Assembly: GCF_900604535.1 (NCBI RefSeq)
Contig: NZ_UWOT01000003.1
Location: forward strand, 62,001 to 126,000
Source: Romboutsia_E sp900604535
Lineage (GTDB): Bacteria > Bacillota > Clostridia > Peptostreptococcales > Peptostreptococcaceae
DNA length: 64,000 nt
Direction of reading: 5' to 3'
Shown: positions 7,987 through 17,317 of the stretch, one piece after another
Numbering within the stretch: position 1 is the stretch's first letter
Layout of the letters: each line of letters begins with the position of its first letter
Position numbers and translations under genes: made by a program
Notes under the pieces: model-generated
The model's database searches: none
Told to the model about the DNA's origin: nothing
The model's input: only the letters and a program-made list of their open reading frames with translations

Positions 7987-9615
7987 GTGGAGATTGCAGT
8001 AAGTCTTATGGGAGGTTTAGGGCTATTCTTATACGGAATGAACCTTATGGGAGAAGCTCTAGAAAAATCAGCTGGATCTAGATTAAAGAAAATCATAGAG
8101 CTGTTAACTAGTAATATTATAATGGGAGTTATAGTTGGAGCTTTAGTTACAGCTGTAATACAAAGTTCTAGTGCTACAACTGTTATGGTAGTTGGTTTCG
8201 TAAATGCAGGAATAATGACTTTACCTCAGGCAGCAGGAGTTATAATGGGTGCCAATATAGGTACTACAATAACTGCGCAGTTAGTATCTTTCGACTTAAA
8301 TGGTCTTGCACCAGTAGCGTTAGGTATAGGTATAGTAATGTACTTATTTAGTAGTAAACAGAAAGTAAAGCATATAGCAGAAATATTAATAGGATTTGGG
8401 ATACTATTTACTGGTATGGATTTTATGAAGGATGCAGTAAAACCTCTAGCAGAGTATAAAGGGTTTACGGATTTATTATTAACATTTGGTACATATCCTT
8501 TACTAGGTCTTTTATTAGGATTTGGTATAACAGCAATAGTACAAAGTTCAAGTGCTTCAATGGGTATGCTAGTTGCTTTAGCATCTCAAGGATTAATACC
8601 ATTATCATCAGCATTACCGATATTATATGGTCAAAATATAGGTACTTGTGTTACATCATTAATATCAAGTATAGGTGCTAGTAAAAATGCAAAACGAGCA
8701 GCTATGATACACTTAATATTTAATATACTGGGAACAATAGTATTCTTAATATTCTTAAACAAGCCAGTGGTAAGTATGGTAACATCAGCAGACCCTGGAA
8801 ATGTTGCAAGACAAATAGCTAATACTCATACATTATTTAATATAATATCAGTATTACTATTAATACCATTTAATAAGTTTATAATAAAGCTTGCAGTTAC
8901 ATTAGTTCCAGACAAAAGTAATGAACATGAAAATGATGAAAGTAAAGTAATAAAATATATAGATGAAAGAATGATAGAAACACCTTCAATTGCATTAGCA
9001 AATACAGTTAAAGAAACTTTAAGAATGGGTGAAAAGGCTAAAGAATCTTTAAACCTAGCTATGAGTGCAATTTTAGAAGATGTAACTGAAAATATAGATG
9101 CTTGTAGAAAAAATGAGAAGCAAGTTAATATACTACAAAAAACAATATTAGATTATTTATTAAAACTTTCTAAGGCACCATTAAACGAAGATTCTAGAGA
9201 AGTTGTAGATGCTTTATTTAATACAGTAAATGATATAGAAAGAATCGGAGACCATGCAGATAATATATCTGAATTAGCAGAAGCTGCTAAGAATTGTGGA
9301 GCTGAGTTTTCTAAAGAAGGTAAAGATGAGTTAAATGAAATGTATAATAAAGTTATTTCAGCTTATACATATGCATTAGAATCTATGAGAACTTCAGATA
9401 TAGATTTAGCTTGTAAGGTTATAAAAATGGAAGAACAAGTTGATGTTATGGAAAGATCATGTAGAATTAGCCATATGAGAAGACTTAATGAAAGCTCATG
9501 TAGTATAGATAGTGGAGTGATATACTTAGATATGATAATGAACTTAGAGAGAGTTTCGGATCATGCTGTTAATATAGCTCAACAAGTTATATCACATCAA
9601 GTAACACAGAATTAA
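7987..9615 (+). CDS. Na+/phosphate cotransporter (NptA-like) with PhoU domain
   Basis: A 542-residue membrane protein. The first about 310 residues hold two Na/Pi-cotransporter repeats with the paired QSSSATT and QSSSAS motifs and many membrane spans; residues about 335-540 form a cytoplasmic PhoU-like helical domain (RIGDHADNI and RVSDHAVNI are metal-binding PhoU signatures). It imports phosphate with sodium. The GTG start follows AAGGAGGA at ideal spacing. PHO-box-like repeats upstream link it to the pst operon at 20-25 kb. Confidence 0.93.
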   Translation: MEIAVSLMGGLGLFLYGMNLMGEALEKSAGSRLKKIIELLTSNIIMGVIVGALVTAVIQSSSATTVMVVGFVNAGIMTLPQAAGVIMGANIGTTITAQLVSFDLNGLAPVALGIGIVMYLFSSKQKVKHIAEILIGFGILFTGMDFMKDAVKPLAEYKGFTDLLLTFGTYPLLGLLLGFGITAIVQSSSASMGMLVALASQGLIPLSSALPILYGQNIGTCVTSLISSIGASKNAKRAAMIHLIFNILGTIVFLIFLNKPVVSMVTSADPGNVARQIANTHTLFNIISVLLLIPFNKFIIKLAVTLVPDKSNEHENDESKVIKYIDERMIETPSIALANTVKETLRMGEKAKESLNLAMSAILEDVTENIDACRKNEKQVNILQKTILDYLLKLSKAPLNEDSREVVDALFNTVNDIERIGDHADNISELAEAAKNCGAEFSKEGKDELNEMYNKVISAYTYALESMRTSDIDLACKVIKMEEQVDVMERSCRISHMRRLNESSCSIDSGVIYLDMIMNLERVSDHAVNIAQQVISHQVTQN

Positions 9616-9636
9616 TTTATAATTTTTAATATATAA

Positions 9637-9690
9637 AGAATATGGTTTTGTATCTAACTTATAAATGATATATTACCATACTCTTTTTTT
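9637..9690 (+). terminator. terminator after the Na/Pi cotransporter
   Basis: AGAATATGGT pairs with ACCATACTCT across a long loop, followed by seven T. Imperfect but well placed. Confidence 0.6.
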
Positions 9691-9746
9691 ATAAAGAAAT
9701 TATACCTTATTAATATATATAATACGTAGAGTGGATAAGCGGGAAA

Positions 9747-9775
9747 TTGATTTTTTTAGTAAAAAGTAGTATAAA
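9747..9775 (+). promoter_or_regulatory. probable sigma-A promoter of pgi
   Basis: TTGATT and TATAAA are 17 bases apart, 48 bases ahead of the pgi ATG. A second TATAAT (9782-9787) lies nearby without a matching -35. Confidence 0.5.
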
Positions 9776-9822
9776 ATATGTTATAATTTGGTTAGACTAT
9801 TTTTTAAGAAAGAGGTAAAGTT

Positions 9823-11175
9823 ATGGGAAAAATAAAATTTGACTATAGTAAAGCAGTTAATTTTTTCAATGAAGAAGAAGTGTTATCTATGCAACCATAC
9901 GTAGATTTAGCTCATGATATGGTTCATGAAAAGACTGGTTTAGGAAATGATTTTTTAGGGTGGGTTGAATTACCTAATAATTACGATAAAGCAGAATTTG
10001 ATAGAATAAAAGAAGCTGCAGAAAAAATAAAATCAGATTCAGATGTTCTATTAGTAATAGGAATCGGTGGATCTTACTTAGGGGCAAGAGCTGCTATAGA
10101 GATGTGCAGCCACTCTTTCAGAAATAATTTAAGTAAAGAAGATAGAAATGCTCCAGAAATATACTTTGTAGGAAATAACATAAGTTCTACATATATGATG
10201 GATTTATTAGATATTATAAAAGATAAAGATGTTTCTATAAACGTTATATCAAAATCTGGAACTACAACAGAGCCTGCAATAGCGTTTAGAATATTTAAAG
10301 ACTTCTTAGAAAAGAAATATGGTAAGGAAGAAGCAGGAAAAAGAATATATGCAACTACAGACTCTAAAAAAGGAGCTCTTAAGCAATTAGCGGATGAAGA
10401 AGGTTATCAAACTTTTGTTATACCAGATGATGTTGGAGGTAGATTCTCAGTTTTAACTCCTGTAGGACTATTACCAATAGCAGCAGCAGGACTTGATATA
10501 GATGCAATGATGGCTGGTGCTAAAGAAGCTTGTGAAGAATATAGAACATCAAATTTAAAAGAAAATCAAAGTTACCAATATGCTGTAGTTAGAAATATAT
10601 TACATAGAAAAGGTAAAGACATAGAATTATTAGTAAATTATGAGCCACAATTACATTATGTAAGTGAATGGTGGAAACAGCTATACGGTGAAAGTGAAGG
10701 GAAAGATAATAAGGGCATATTCCCAGCATCTGTAGATTTCTCAACTGATTTACATTCTATGGGACAATATATTCAAGAAGGTAAGAGAATATTATTTGAA
10801 ACAGTTATAAATGTTGAAAAATCAAGAAGAACTGTTGCTATAGAAAAGGAAGATGTAGATTTAGATGGGTTAAATTATTTAGCTGGAAAAAGTGTAGACT
10901 TTGTAAATGAGAAAGCATTCCAAGGTACTTTACTTGCTCACACAGATGGACAAGTTCCTAATTTATTAGTAAGTATGGAAGAATTAAATGAATATAACTT
11001 TGGATATCTAGTTTACTTCTTCGAGAAAGCGTGTGCTATAAGTGGATATTTATTAGGGGTTAATCCATTTAATCAACCAGGTGTTGAAGCATATAAGAGA
11101 AATATGTTTGCATTATTAGGAAAACCTGGATTTGAAAAAGAAAGAGAAGAATTAGAAAAAAGACTTAATAATTAA
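9823..11175 (+). CDS. pgi: glucose-6-phosphate isomerase
   Basis: A 450-residue enzyme of the short bacterial PGI type. It interconverts glucose-6-phosphate and fructose-6-phosphate in glycolysis. Sugar-phosphate binding loop ISKSGTTTEPA at about residue 145, signature GGRFSVLTPVG at about 205, and the C-terminal NQPGVEAYKRN. Cytoplasmic. AAGAGGT precedes the ATG. It is transcribed alone, with promoter and terminator on each side. Confidence 0.97.
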   Translation: MGKIKFDYSKAVNFFNEEEVLSMQPYVDLAHDMVHEKTGLGNDFLGWVELPNNYDKAEFDRIKEAAEKIKSDSDVLLVIGIGGSYLGARAAIEMCSHSFRNNLSKEDRNAPEIYFVGNNISSTYMMDLLDIIKDKDVSINVISKSGTTTEPAIAFRIFKDFLEKKYGKEEAGKRIYATTDSKKGALKQLADEEGYQTFVIPDDVGGRFSVLTPVGLLPIAAAGLDIDAMMAGAKEACEEYRTSNLKENQSYQYAVVRNILHRKGKDIELLVNYEPQLHYVSEWWKQLYGESEGKDNKGIFPASVDFSTDLHSMGQYIQEGKRILFETVINVEKSRRTVAIEKEDVDLDGLNYLAGKSVDFVNEKAFQGTLLAHTDGQVPNLLVSMEELNEYNFGYLVYFFEKACAISGYLLGVNPFNQPGVEAYKRNMFALLGKPGFEKEREELEKRLNN

Positions 11176-11202
11176 GGTTTAATTAAGTTACAAATTATAT
11201 AA

Positions 11203-11250
11203 TGAAATCATCAAAAGATAAATATAATATCTTATGGTGATTTCTTTTTT
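11203..11250 (+). terminator. Rho-independent terminator after pgi
   Basis: GAAATCATC pairs with GGTGATTTC, followed by six T. Confidence 0.8.
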
Positions 11251-11351
11251 ATTTTACATAGGTTAGTTTCGTATTAAAAATAAAAAAGTGAAAATAATAA
11301 AAGGTAGAATATTTTTAAACTTAAATAATTGAAATTTGGAGGAGAGATATT

Positions 11352-12431
11352 ATGTCGAGAAAAAGAGGCATAGGATTAGTTGTAATAGTAGCAATAATTT
11401 GCTCAGCTTTAAGCTCTTTATTAACTATAGCTATAGTAAGAAATAGTATAGGGGTTAGTAATTCAGGGACAACGAACTCAGAAATTGTAGTTAATGATAG
11501 TGGAAAAACTCAAAATGTATATCATGCAGTAACGGAAAAAGCAATGCCTTCAGTGGTTGGGATAACAACTACAACTATTAGTACAAATAATAGATTTGCA
11601 ATACCAACTCAATCAGAAGGTGTTGGTACAGGAGTAGTAGTTGATGCAAATGGATATATATTAACTAACTCACATGTTGTATCTGATGGAGAAGCAAATA
11701 CTGTTAATGTATTATTTAATGATGGAACTACATCAGAAGGTAAGGTTGCCTGGTATGATGCTCAATTAGATTTAGCTATAGTTAAAGTGGATAAGACTGG
11801 ATTAACTCCAGCTGAATTTGGAGATAGCGATGAAGTTAGAACCGGTGATATATCAGTAGCAATAGGTAACCCATTAGGACTAGATTTACAGAGAAGTGTT
11901 ACTCAAGGTATAATAAGTGGACTAGATAGAACTATAGAAACAGAACAAGGGACAATGACTGGTCTTATACAAACTGATGCAAGTATAAACTCAGGTAATA
12001 GTGGAGGGCCTTTATTAAACCAAAATGGTCAAGTAATAGGTATAAATACAGCTAAAGCCTCTCAAGGTGAAGGTTTAGGATTTGCAATACCTATAAACAC
12101 AGCAAAACCTATAGTTGAGTCAATTATAAATAGTGGAACTTATGATAAAGTTACTTTAGGAATAAAAGGAGCAGATGTATCAACATATGAATCAGCTACT
12201 AATCAAAGTCTTGGTGTTGATGCAGGTGTTTATGTTGCAGAAGTTATAGATGATAGTGCTGCAAAAACAGCAGGGGTACAAGTTGGAGATGTAATAGTGA
12301 AATTAGGAGATACAAATTTAACTGGTATGTCAGATTTAACTAAATCTTTATATACTTATTCATCAGGGGATAGCACAAAGGTAGTTGTATATAGAGGTGG
12401 TAAAGAAGTAACTTTAAATGTTAAATTTTAA
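11352..12431 (+). CDS. htrA: membrane-anchored HtrA/DegP-type serine protease
   Basis: A 359-residue S1C protease. One N-terminal membrane anchor (residues 7-29) is followed by a trypsin-like domain with the catalytic His in LTNSHVV, Asp in DLAIVKV and Ser in GNSGGPL, and by one C-terminal PDZ domain (about 270-355). It acts outside the membrane on misfolded proteins, important under heat, envelope or acid stress. GGAGGAG precedes the ATG. Alone in its transcription unit. No CssR-type site was recognised upstream. Confidence 0.94.
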   Translation: MSRKRGIGLVVIVAIICSALSSLLTIAIVRNSIGVSNSGTTNSEIVVNDSGKTQNVYHAVTEKAMPSVVGITTTTISTNNRFAIPTQSEGVGTGVVVDANGYILTNSHVVSDGEANTVNVLFNDGTTSEGKVAWYDAQLDLAIVKVDKTGLTPAEFGDSDEVRTGDISVAIGNPLGLDLQRSVTQGIISGLDRTIETEQGTMTGLIQTDASINSGNSGGPLLNQNGQVIGINTAKASQGEGLGFAIPINTAKPIVESIINSGTYDKVTLGIKGADVSTYESATNQSLGVDAGVYVAEVIDDSAAKTAGVQVGDVIVKLGDTNLTGMSDLTKSLYTYSSGDSTKVVVYRGGKEVTLNVKF

Positions 12432-12450
12432 AATATAAAAGCTATAAGTA

Positions 12451-12487
12451 AAAAGGTGAGATTAAAAATTTAATCTCACCTTTTATA
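12451..12487. terminator. bidirectional terminator between htrA and feoB
   Basis: AAAAGGTGAGATTAAA pairs with TTTAATCTCACCTTTT around a tiny loop. A on one side and T on the other serve both convergent genes. Confidence 0.88.
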
Positions 12488-14455
12488 TTAAACTGATTTT
12501 TTTACAGCGTCTTTTTTTGCTTCATTCGATTCTATTTTTTCATCAGAACAACAGCTAGAGTTTGATGGACAAGATGAACAGCTAGAACATGAAGAACAAC
12601 CATTAGATTCTTTTCTCATCATTTTAAATAGTATAACTATTGCTAAACATATTATAGCCCCACCAATTAAAAGCTCTATCATTGAACTGTTAGAATTACC
12701 AACTATAGAACTTCCTATAATATTTACAATAAAAGCTCCTACCCATGCAAGAATAAATTGATAAGATAAAGATATCATCATCATTTTATTTCCATATTCT
12801 TTTCTCATAGTAGCAAGGGCTGCTATACAAGGAGTATAAAGCGCTGAGAATATTAAGAATGAATATGCACTAACTCCTGTAAAAACAGTAGGTAAAACTT
12901 CGTTTAAGTTTCCAAAAAGAACGCTTAGGGTATTTACAACTATTTCCTTAGCCCCTAATCCTGTTAAAATTGAAACTGATATTCTCCAATCTCTAAATCC
13001 TAAAGGAACGAATATTGGAGCAATTAGTTTTCCTATTGAAGCTAAGAAACTATCATTTATATTTTCAGTAAATCCAGAGAAGTTAAATGATGAAAGTGCC
13101 CATATAACTACAGACATGGCAAACATTACTGTAACAACTCTTATTAAGAAGCCTTTTGATTTATTCCAAGTATTTTTCAATAATCCGCTTAATGTTGGAA
13201 CTTTATATTCTGGAAGTTCTAATATAAATGGTTCTATTTCTGTTTTATAAGCTGTTTTATTTAAAACTAATGCTACTAAAATAGCTACTATTATACCAGT
13301 TAAATATAAAGACATAGTAATAATAGCTTCTTTACCAGGGAAGAATAAGGCAGCAAATAAAGCGTAAATAGGAAGTCTTGCACCACAAGTCATAAGGGGT
13401 GCTATTAAAGCTGTTATTTTTCTATCTTTTTCACTTTCTAATGTTCTTGTAGCCATTATAGCAGGAGATGAACAACCAAATCCCATAACCATTGGTATAA
13501 AAGCTTTACCAGATAATCCAACCTTACTCATTATCTTATCCATTAAAAATGCAGTTCTAGACATATAACCACTATCTTCGAATAAAGATATTCCTAAGAA
13601 TAAAGTGAATATTAATGGGAAAAATGGTAATGTTCCACTTATACCACCTAATATACCGTCTATAATTAAAGACTTAAACCATGGGCTTGAGTTAGATAGT
13701 GTGATATCTAAAGGAGCCATTACATAGGTCTCTATAATTCCAGCTAATCCCTCTTGAAGAGGACCCCCAACCCAATCAAATGTAAATTTGAATAGGAGTA
13801 ATAATAGTCCTATAAAAATTGGATAAGCAAGTATAGGATTTAAAACTATATCATCGATTATATCACTTATACTTTTTTTTCTAAATGTAGATGATTTACT
13901 ACACTTATCAAGTATATTATCTAATTTTTTATATGTTTCAATTTCATTCCCGAAGTTATTACTATAATTTATTGTTTTGCCAGATACACTTCTAATAGAT
14001 TCTTCAATAGAAGAAAGATTATCTTTCTTTTTAGCTATTGTTGGAATTATAGTTATGTTAAGCTCTTCGCTTAACTTTTTAGTATCAATATCAATACCTT
14101 TTGATTCAGCAACGTCCATCATATTTAATAAAACTATTATGGGTTTATTAAATTCCATAAGTTGAGTAGTTAAGTACAGATTTCTAGTTAAGTTAGATGC
14201 ATCAACAACATTAACGATAACATCAACATTATCATTTTCTAGAAATGATTTAGCTACTTTTTCCTCATTTGAGAAGGTATCCATTGCATATATACCAGGT
14301 AGGTCTACTATTTTTATATCATCACATAAAAAACCTTCTTTTTTCTCGATTGTAACCCCAGGCCAGTTTCCAACATACTGATTAGATCCTGTAAGAGCAT
14401 TAAATATTGTTGTCTTACCAACATTAGGATTACCAAGTAATGCCACATTAATCAT
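12488..14455 (-). CDS. feoB: ferrous iron transporter FeoB
   Basis: A 655-residue Fe2+ importer. The N-terminal G-protein domain has GNPNVGKTTIFNALTG (G1), DLPG (G3) and NMMD (G4); the membrane part holds two Gate motifs and about eight to ten spans with GFGCSSPA and CGARLP, including conserved Cys. The C-terminal end is unusual: a cytoplasmic tail with three CSSC-type repeats and further cysteines (about residues 625-642). The gene lies 21 bases after feoA and is read from the same Fur-like promoter. Confidence 0.96.
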   Translation of the reverse strand: MINVALLGNPNVGKTTIFNALTGSNQYVGNWPGVTIEKKEGFLCDDIKIVDLPGIYAMDTFSNEEKVAKSFLENDNVDVIVNVVDASNLTRNLYLTTQLMEFNKPIIVLLNMMDVAESKGIDIDTKKLSEELNITIIPTIAKKKDNLSSIEESIRSVSGKTINYSNNFGNEIETYKKLDNILDKCSKSSTFRKKSISDIIDDIVLNPILAYPIFIGLLLLLFKFTFDWVGGPLQEGLAGIIETYVMAPLDITLSNSSPWFKSLIIDGILGGISGTLPFFPLIFTLFLGISLFEDSGYMSRTAFLMDKIMSKVGLSGKAFIPMVMGFGCSSPAIMATRTLESEKDRKITALIAPLMTCGARLPIYALFAALFFPGKEAIITMSLYLTGIIVAILVALVLNKTAYKTEIEPFILELPEYKVPTLSGLLKNTWNKSKGFLIRVVTVMFAMSVVIWALSSFNFSGFTENINDSFLASIGKLIAPIFVPLGFRDWRISVSILTGLGAKEIVVNTLSVLFGNLNEVLPTVFTGVSAYSFLIFSALYTPCIAALATMRKEYGNKMMMISLSYQFILAWVGAFIVNIIGSSIVGNSNSSMIELLIGGAIICLAIVILFKMMRKESNGCSSCSSCSSCPSNSSCCSDEKIESNEAKKDAVKKSV

Positions 14456-14476
14456 ACGTAATCACCTCTTTTGATA

Positions 14477-14695
14477 TTATTTTAAAGATATACTTTGGGC
14501 ATCATATTTTCTAAGTGCAAAATTAACTCCTCTAAATTTTATTACAATAGGGTCTCCAAATGGAGCGATTTTTGTTACTTCTATTTCTGTATTATCTATA
14601 CAACCTAAAGCAAGTAGTCTTTTGACTAACTTGTCGTTTCCATCTATATTGCTGATTATACCTTTTTGACCAACTTTTAAATCGCAAACAGTCAT
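14477..14695 (-). CDS. feoA: ferrous iron transport protein A
   Basis: A 72-residue SH3-like protein of the FeoA family (LKVGQKGII...GCIDNTEIEV...GDPIVIKFRG). FeoA assists FeoB in Fe2+ uptake at the inner membrane. AGGAGGT precedes the ATG, and a Fur-like box overlaps this site. First gene of feoAB. Confidence 0.93.
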   Translation of the reverse strand: MTVCDLKVGQKGIISNIDGNDKLVKRLLALGCIDNTEIEVTKIAPFGDPIVIKFRGVNFALRKYDAQSISLK

Positions 14696-14706
14696 TATTT
14701 ATACCT

Positions 14707-14725
14707 CCTAATGAAATTCATTATC
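14707..14725 (-). promoter_or_regulatory. Fur-like box upstream of feoA
   Basis: Read on the minus strand the site GATAATGAATTTCATTAGG matches the 19-base Fur consensus at 14 of 19 positions by hand alignment, and contains a 7-1-7 inverted repeat (TAATGAA-A-TTCATTA). It touches the feoA ribosome site, so a bound repressor could block transcription close to the start. Confidence 0.6.
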
Positions 14726-14892
14726 ATAAAAATTGTATCAATATAAATAGGAGAAGTCAAGTAATAGGGGTTATTACTATATTTAAGCAATTTTATATAA
14801 ATAAAAAATTTTTACTTATATAAAGAGTTTTTTAGTTATATATGAACTATAATTAATATGTAAGTATAATATGATATTTGGGGATGAAATGT

Positions 14893-15420
14893 ATGAAAGT
14901 AAAGAAGATGACATTTTTAAGTCTAATGATAGGATATAGTTTAATCTTATATATAATAGAGATATATATTCCAAATCCGCTAATAGCTTTATTTCCAGGG
15001 GCTAAATTAGGATTAACAAATATTATAACTCTTATTTCTTTAATAATATTAGGTGTAAAGGATACTTTAATAATTATAACAATAAGGGTTATACTATCAT
15101 CTATTTTTTCGGGGCCATTATCTTATTTATTATTTAGTATAGGGGGGGCGTATTTAAGTTTAATATCTATGTATATGCTTTTAAAAATAGGGGGTTTTTC
15201 ATTGATAGGCATAAGTATGATTGGAGCAATTGGACATAATATAGGTCAACTTATAGTAGCAAGTGTAATTGTAAAAAATATTTTTATGATAGGATATCTT
15301 CCGTTCATGCTTATAACATCGTTAGTTACAGGTTGTTTTGTAGGTATTGTAGCTAAATGTTGTTTACCTAAGATTGGCAATATATGTAAAAATTCATTGA
15401 CAAAGAATATCAATATTTGA
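14893..15420 (+). CDS. Gx transporter family protein (hepta-prenyl-PP synthase component I-like)
   Basis: About 175 residues, with five or six membrane spans and the family motif PGAKLGLTNIITL near residue 42. Relatives are named Gx transporter or heptaprenyl diphosphate synthase component I; they resemble the membrane S-component of ECF transporters and their substrate is not known. The start is placed at ATG 14893, with TTGGGGA about 9 bases upstream; ATG 14884 is possible. A TATAAT box lies at 14865-14870. No partner genes are adjacent. Confidence 0.82.
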   Translation: MKVKKMTFLSLMIGYSLILYIIEIYIPNPLIALFPGAKLGLTNIITLISLIILGVKDTLIIITIRVILSSIFSGPLSYLLFSIGGAYLSLISMYMLLKIGGFSLIGISMIGAIGHNIGQLIVASVIVKNIFMIGYLPFMLITSLVTGCFVGIVAKCCLPKIGNICKNSLTKNINI

Positions 15421-15464
15421 TAAAATTGTTATAAGAATACAAATTTATAATAGTGGTGATTATT

Positions 15465-15626
15465 ATGGCGAATAGCGAATTGGAAACACTAAAAACTGAA
15501 ATAGAAGAATTGAGACAAGAAATAAATACTTATATACAGTATCCTGAAATATTTAAAGATGAATTAGTTGAATCAAGTAAAAAAATAGATTCTTTAATAA
15601 ATAAGTATATATTTTTAAGTAAATAG
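15465..15626 (+). CDS. Spo0E-like aspartyl-phosphate phosphatase, 53 residues
   Basis: A short gene, easily missed. The translation has the two-helix pattern of Spo0E-like peptides: an N-terminal helix with IEELRQEIN, a loop, and a second helix whose SSKKIDSLINKY matches the family's S(Q)xxLDxLI.KY motif (Ser and Asp kept). Spo0E family members dephosphorylate Spo0A~P and delay sporulation. GGTGAT lies about 6 bases before the ATG, and a perfect terminator follows at once. The first Leu of the usual SQxLD is Ile here. Confidence comes from the motif, size and clean gene boundaries. Confidence 0.78.
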   Translation: MANSELETLKTEIEELRQEINTYIQYPEIFKDELVESSKKIDSLINKYIFLSK

Positions 15627-15627
15627 C

Positions 15628-15648
15628 CCCACGAAAGTGGGTTTTTTT
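15628..15648 (+). terminator. terminator after the Spo0E-like gene
   Basis: CCCAC-GAAA-GTGGG followed by seven T. Confidence 0.92.
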
Positions 15649-15758
15649 ATATCTAAAATTAGTAATCTTAATATCATTATGTGAAGTATAATAAAATGTA
15701 AATGGCGAATATTAAATAATTAAGATGGAAAATTATTTAATATAAAGGATGATTTAGT

Positions 15759-16610
15759 ATGATTATAGGGAAAATTATAAATTCAGTTATAATAGTTTTA
15801 ATTTCATACATATTGATTAAGCTTATACAATATCTTTTGCATAGATTATTTGAATTTACAAATTTTGATGTTAGGTATGAGAATACTCTTTCTAGTGTTT
15901 TATCTTCTATAACATATTATATCGTATTTGTTATATGTGTAATTTTGGTATTAAGAGAATTTGGGATAGTTGATGCAACAAAATTTGGATCATTAGTTAC
16001 TGGAGCAAGTATAGTAGGATTAATAGCAGGATTTGCATCTCAAAGTATACTAAAGGATATATTTAATGGTTTTTTTATTTTATTTGAAAAACAATTACAA
16101 GTTGGTGATTTTGTTATTATAAATGAAGAATTTAGAGGAACGGTAGAAGAGATAGGAATCAGGAGTACTAGTTTGAGAGATTGGGACCTTAGAAGGATAA
16201 CCTTACCAAATGGAAGTATAAATAGTATAAAAAATTATAGTAAAGATAAAATGAGAGTAGTGGTTCATGTAAAGGTATCTTATGAAGAAGACCCTAATAA
16301 AGTAATTAGTTCACTGCAAGAAGTTTGTGAGATAATGAATAATCAATATAGTGATTATTTATATAAAGATATAAATTCAAATAAAAATAAGGGATTTTGT
16401 GTATATGGAGTAACAGATATAGATAAAAGTTCTATTGGAGCTCAATATACAATCACGGGAATGGTAAAGTCGTATAGGTATTTTTCTGCGCTTAAAGAAT
16501 CAAAATTACAAATTTTAATAGTTTTTAACAAAAATAATATTAAGATAGCTTATCCTAGACATATAAATATTATAAGTCATGAAAATAAAGATATGAATTC
16601 TTTAGATTAA
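15759..16610 (+). CDS. MscS-family mechanosensitive channel
   Basis: A 283-residue small-conductance channel. Three predicted spans (about 5-25, 48-70, 82-105), then the family signature GFASQSILKDIFNGFFILFE in two parts (third helix and the start of the beta domain, about 88-112) with QVGDFV following. The C-terminal half is the cytoplasmic cage. It releases solutes on hypo-osmotic shock. AAGGATG precedes the ATG. Confidence 0.92.
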   Translation: MIIGKIINSVIIVLISYILIKLIQYLLHRLFEFTNFDVRYENTLSSVLSSITYYIVFVICVILVLREFGIVDATKFGSLVTGASIVGLIAGFASQSILKDIFNGFFILFEKQLQVGDFVIINEEFRGTVEEIGIRSTSLRDWDLRRITLPNGSINSIKNYSKDKMRVVVHVKVSYEEDPNKVISSLQEVCEIMNNQYSDYLYKDINSNKNKGFCVYGVTDIDKSSIGAQYTITGMVKSYRYFSALKESKLQILIVFNKNNIKIAYPRHINIISHENKDMNSLD

Positions 16611-16640
16611 ATGAGTCTATAAAAGATTGGGGGGATTTTT

Positions 16641-17297
16641 ATAGACACAAAACAAATTATAATAAAATTATTATTAGCGTTATTTATGGGAGGGCTCACA
16701 GGATTAGAAAGAGAAAAATCTCATCAATTTGCAGGTTTTAGGACTCATATATTAGTTTCAGTAGGATCGTGTATAACATCAATAACTGCCTTAATGTTAT
16801 TTCAAGAATATTATATTTATGCAAACATGGATCCAGGTAGGTTACCTGCTCAAGTATTATCGGGGATAGGTTTTTTAGGTGCAGGAGCAATTTTAAAAAC
16901 ATCTAATGGAATAAAGGGACTAACTACAGCTGCGGGAATATGGGCAACTGCATGTATAGGAATAACGATAGGATATGGTCAATATATACTAGGGATATTA
17001 GCATGGCTTTTTGTTATGATAACTTTATACATCTTAAAAAGGATAGATAGAGTTATTTTTAAAAAGAAAGAAGCTATATTAAGTATAACTGTAAATAATA
17101 TAAATATAGTATCTATAATATATGATATATTGATTAAATCTCAAATTACTGTAAAAAATATGGATATAGATACAGGAGGAAATAGTATTTGGAGAATAAA
17201 TTTTTATATAGTATATGATAGAAGAATAATTATGAGTGAATTAAAAAATGAATTAAATAAAATTGAAAATGTATTATTTATAGATTTTATATATTAA
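16641..17297 (+). CDS. MgtC/SapB-family membrane protein, non-canonical start
   Basis: About 219 residues. The conserved MgtC core begins with LLALFMGGLTGLERE and has GIGFLGAGAI and GLTTAAGIWATA; four to five membrane spans and a C-terminal ACT-like domain follow. The first ATG (16686) falls inside the conserved first helix and has no ribosome site. The frame is open back to a stop at 16620 with no ATG, GTG or TTG. GGGGGG at 16629-16634 fits an AUA start at 16641 (or AUU 16635). MgtC relatives act in Mg2+ or phosphate homeostasis and membrane potential. A sequencing error upstream is the alternative. Confidence 0.85.
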   Translation: MDTKQIIIKLLLALFMGGLTGLEREKSHQFAGFRTHILVSVGSCITSITALMLFQEYYIYANMDPGRLPAQVLSGIGFLGAGAILKTSNGIKGLTTAAGIWATACIGITIGYGQYILGILAWLFVMITLYILKRIDRVIFKKKEAILSITVNNINIVSIIYDILIKSQITVKNMDIDTGGNSIWRINFYIVYDRRIIMSELKNELNKIENVLFIDFIY

Positions 17298-17317
17298 ATT
17301 ATAAAGGAGAGAATCAT

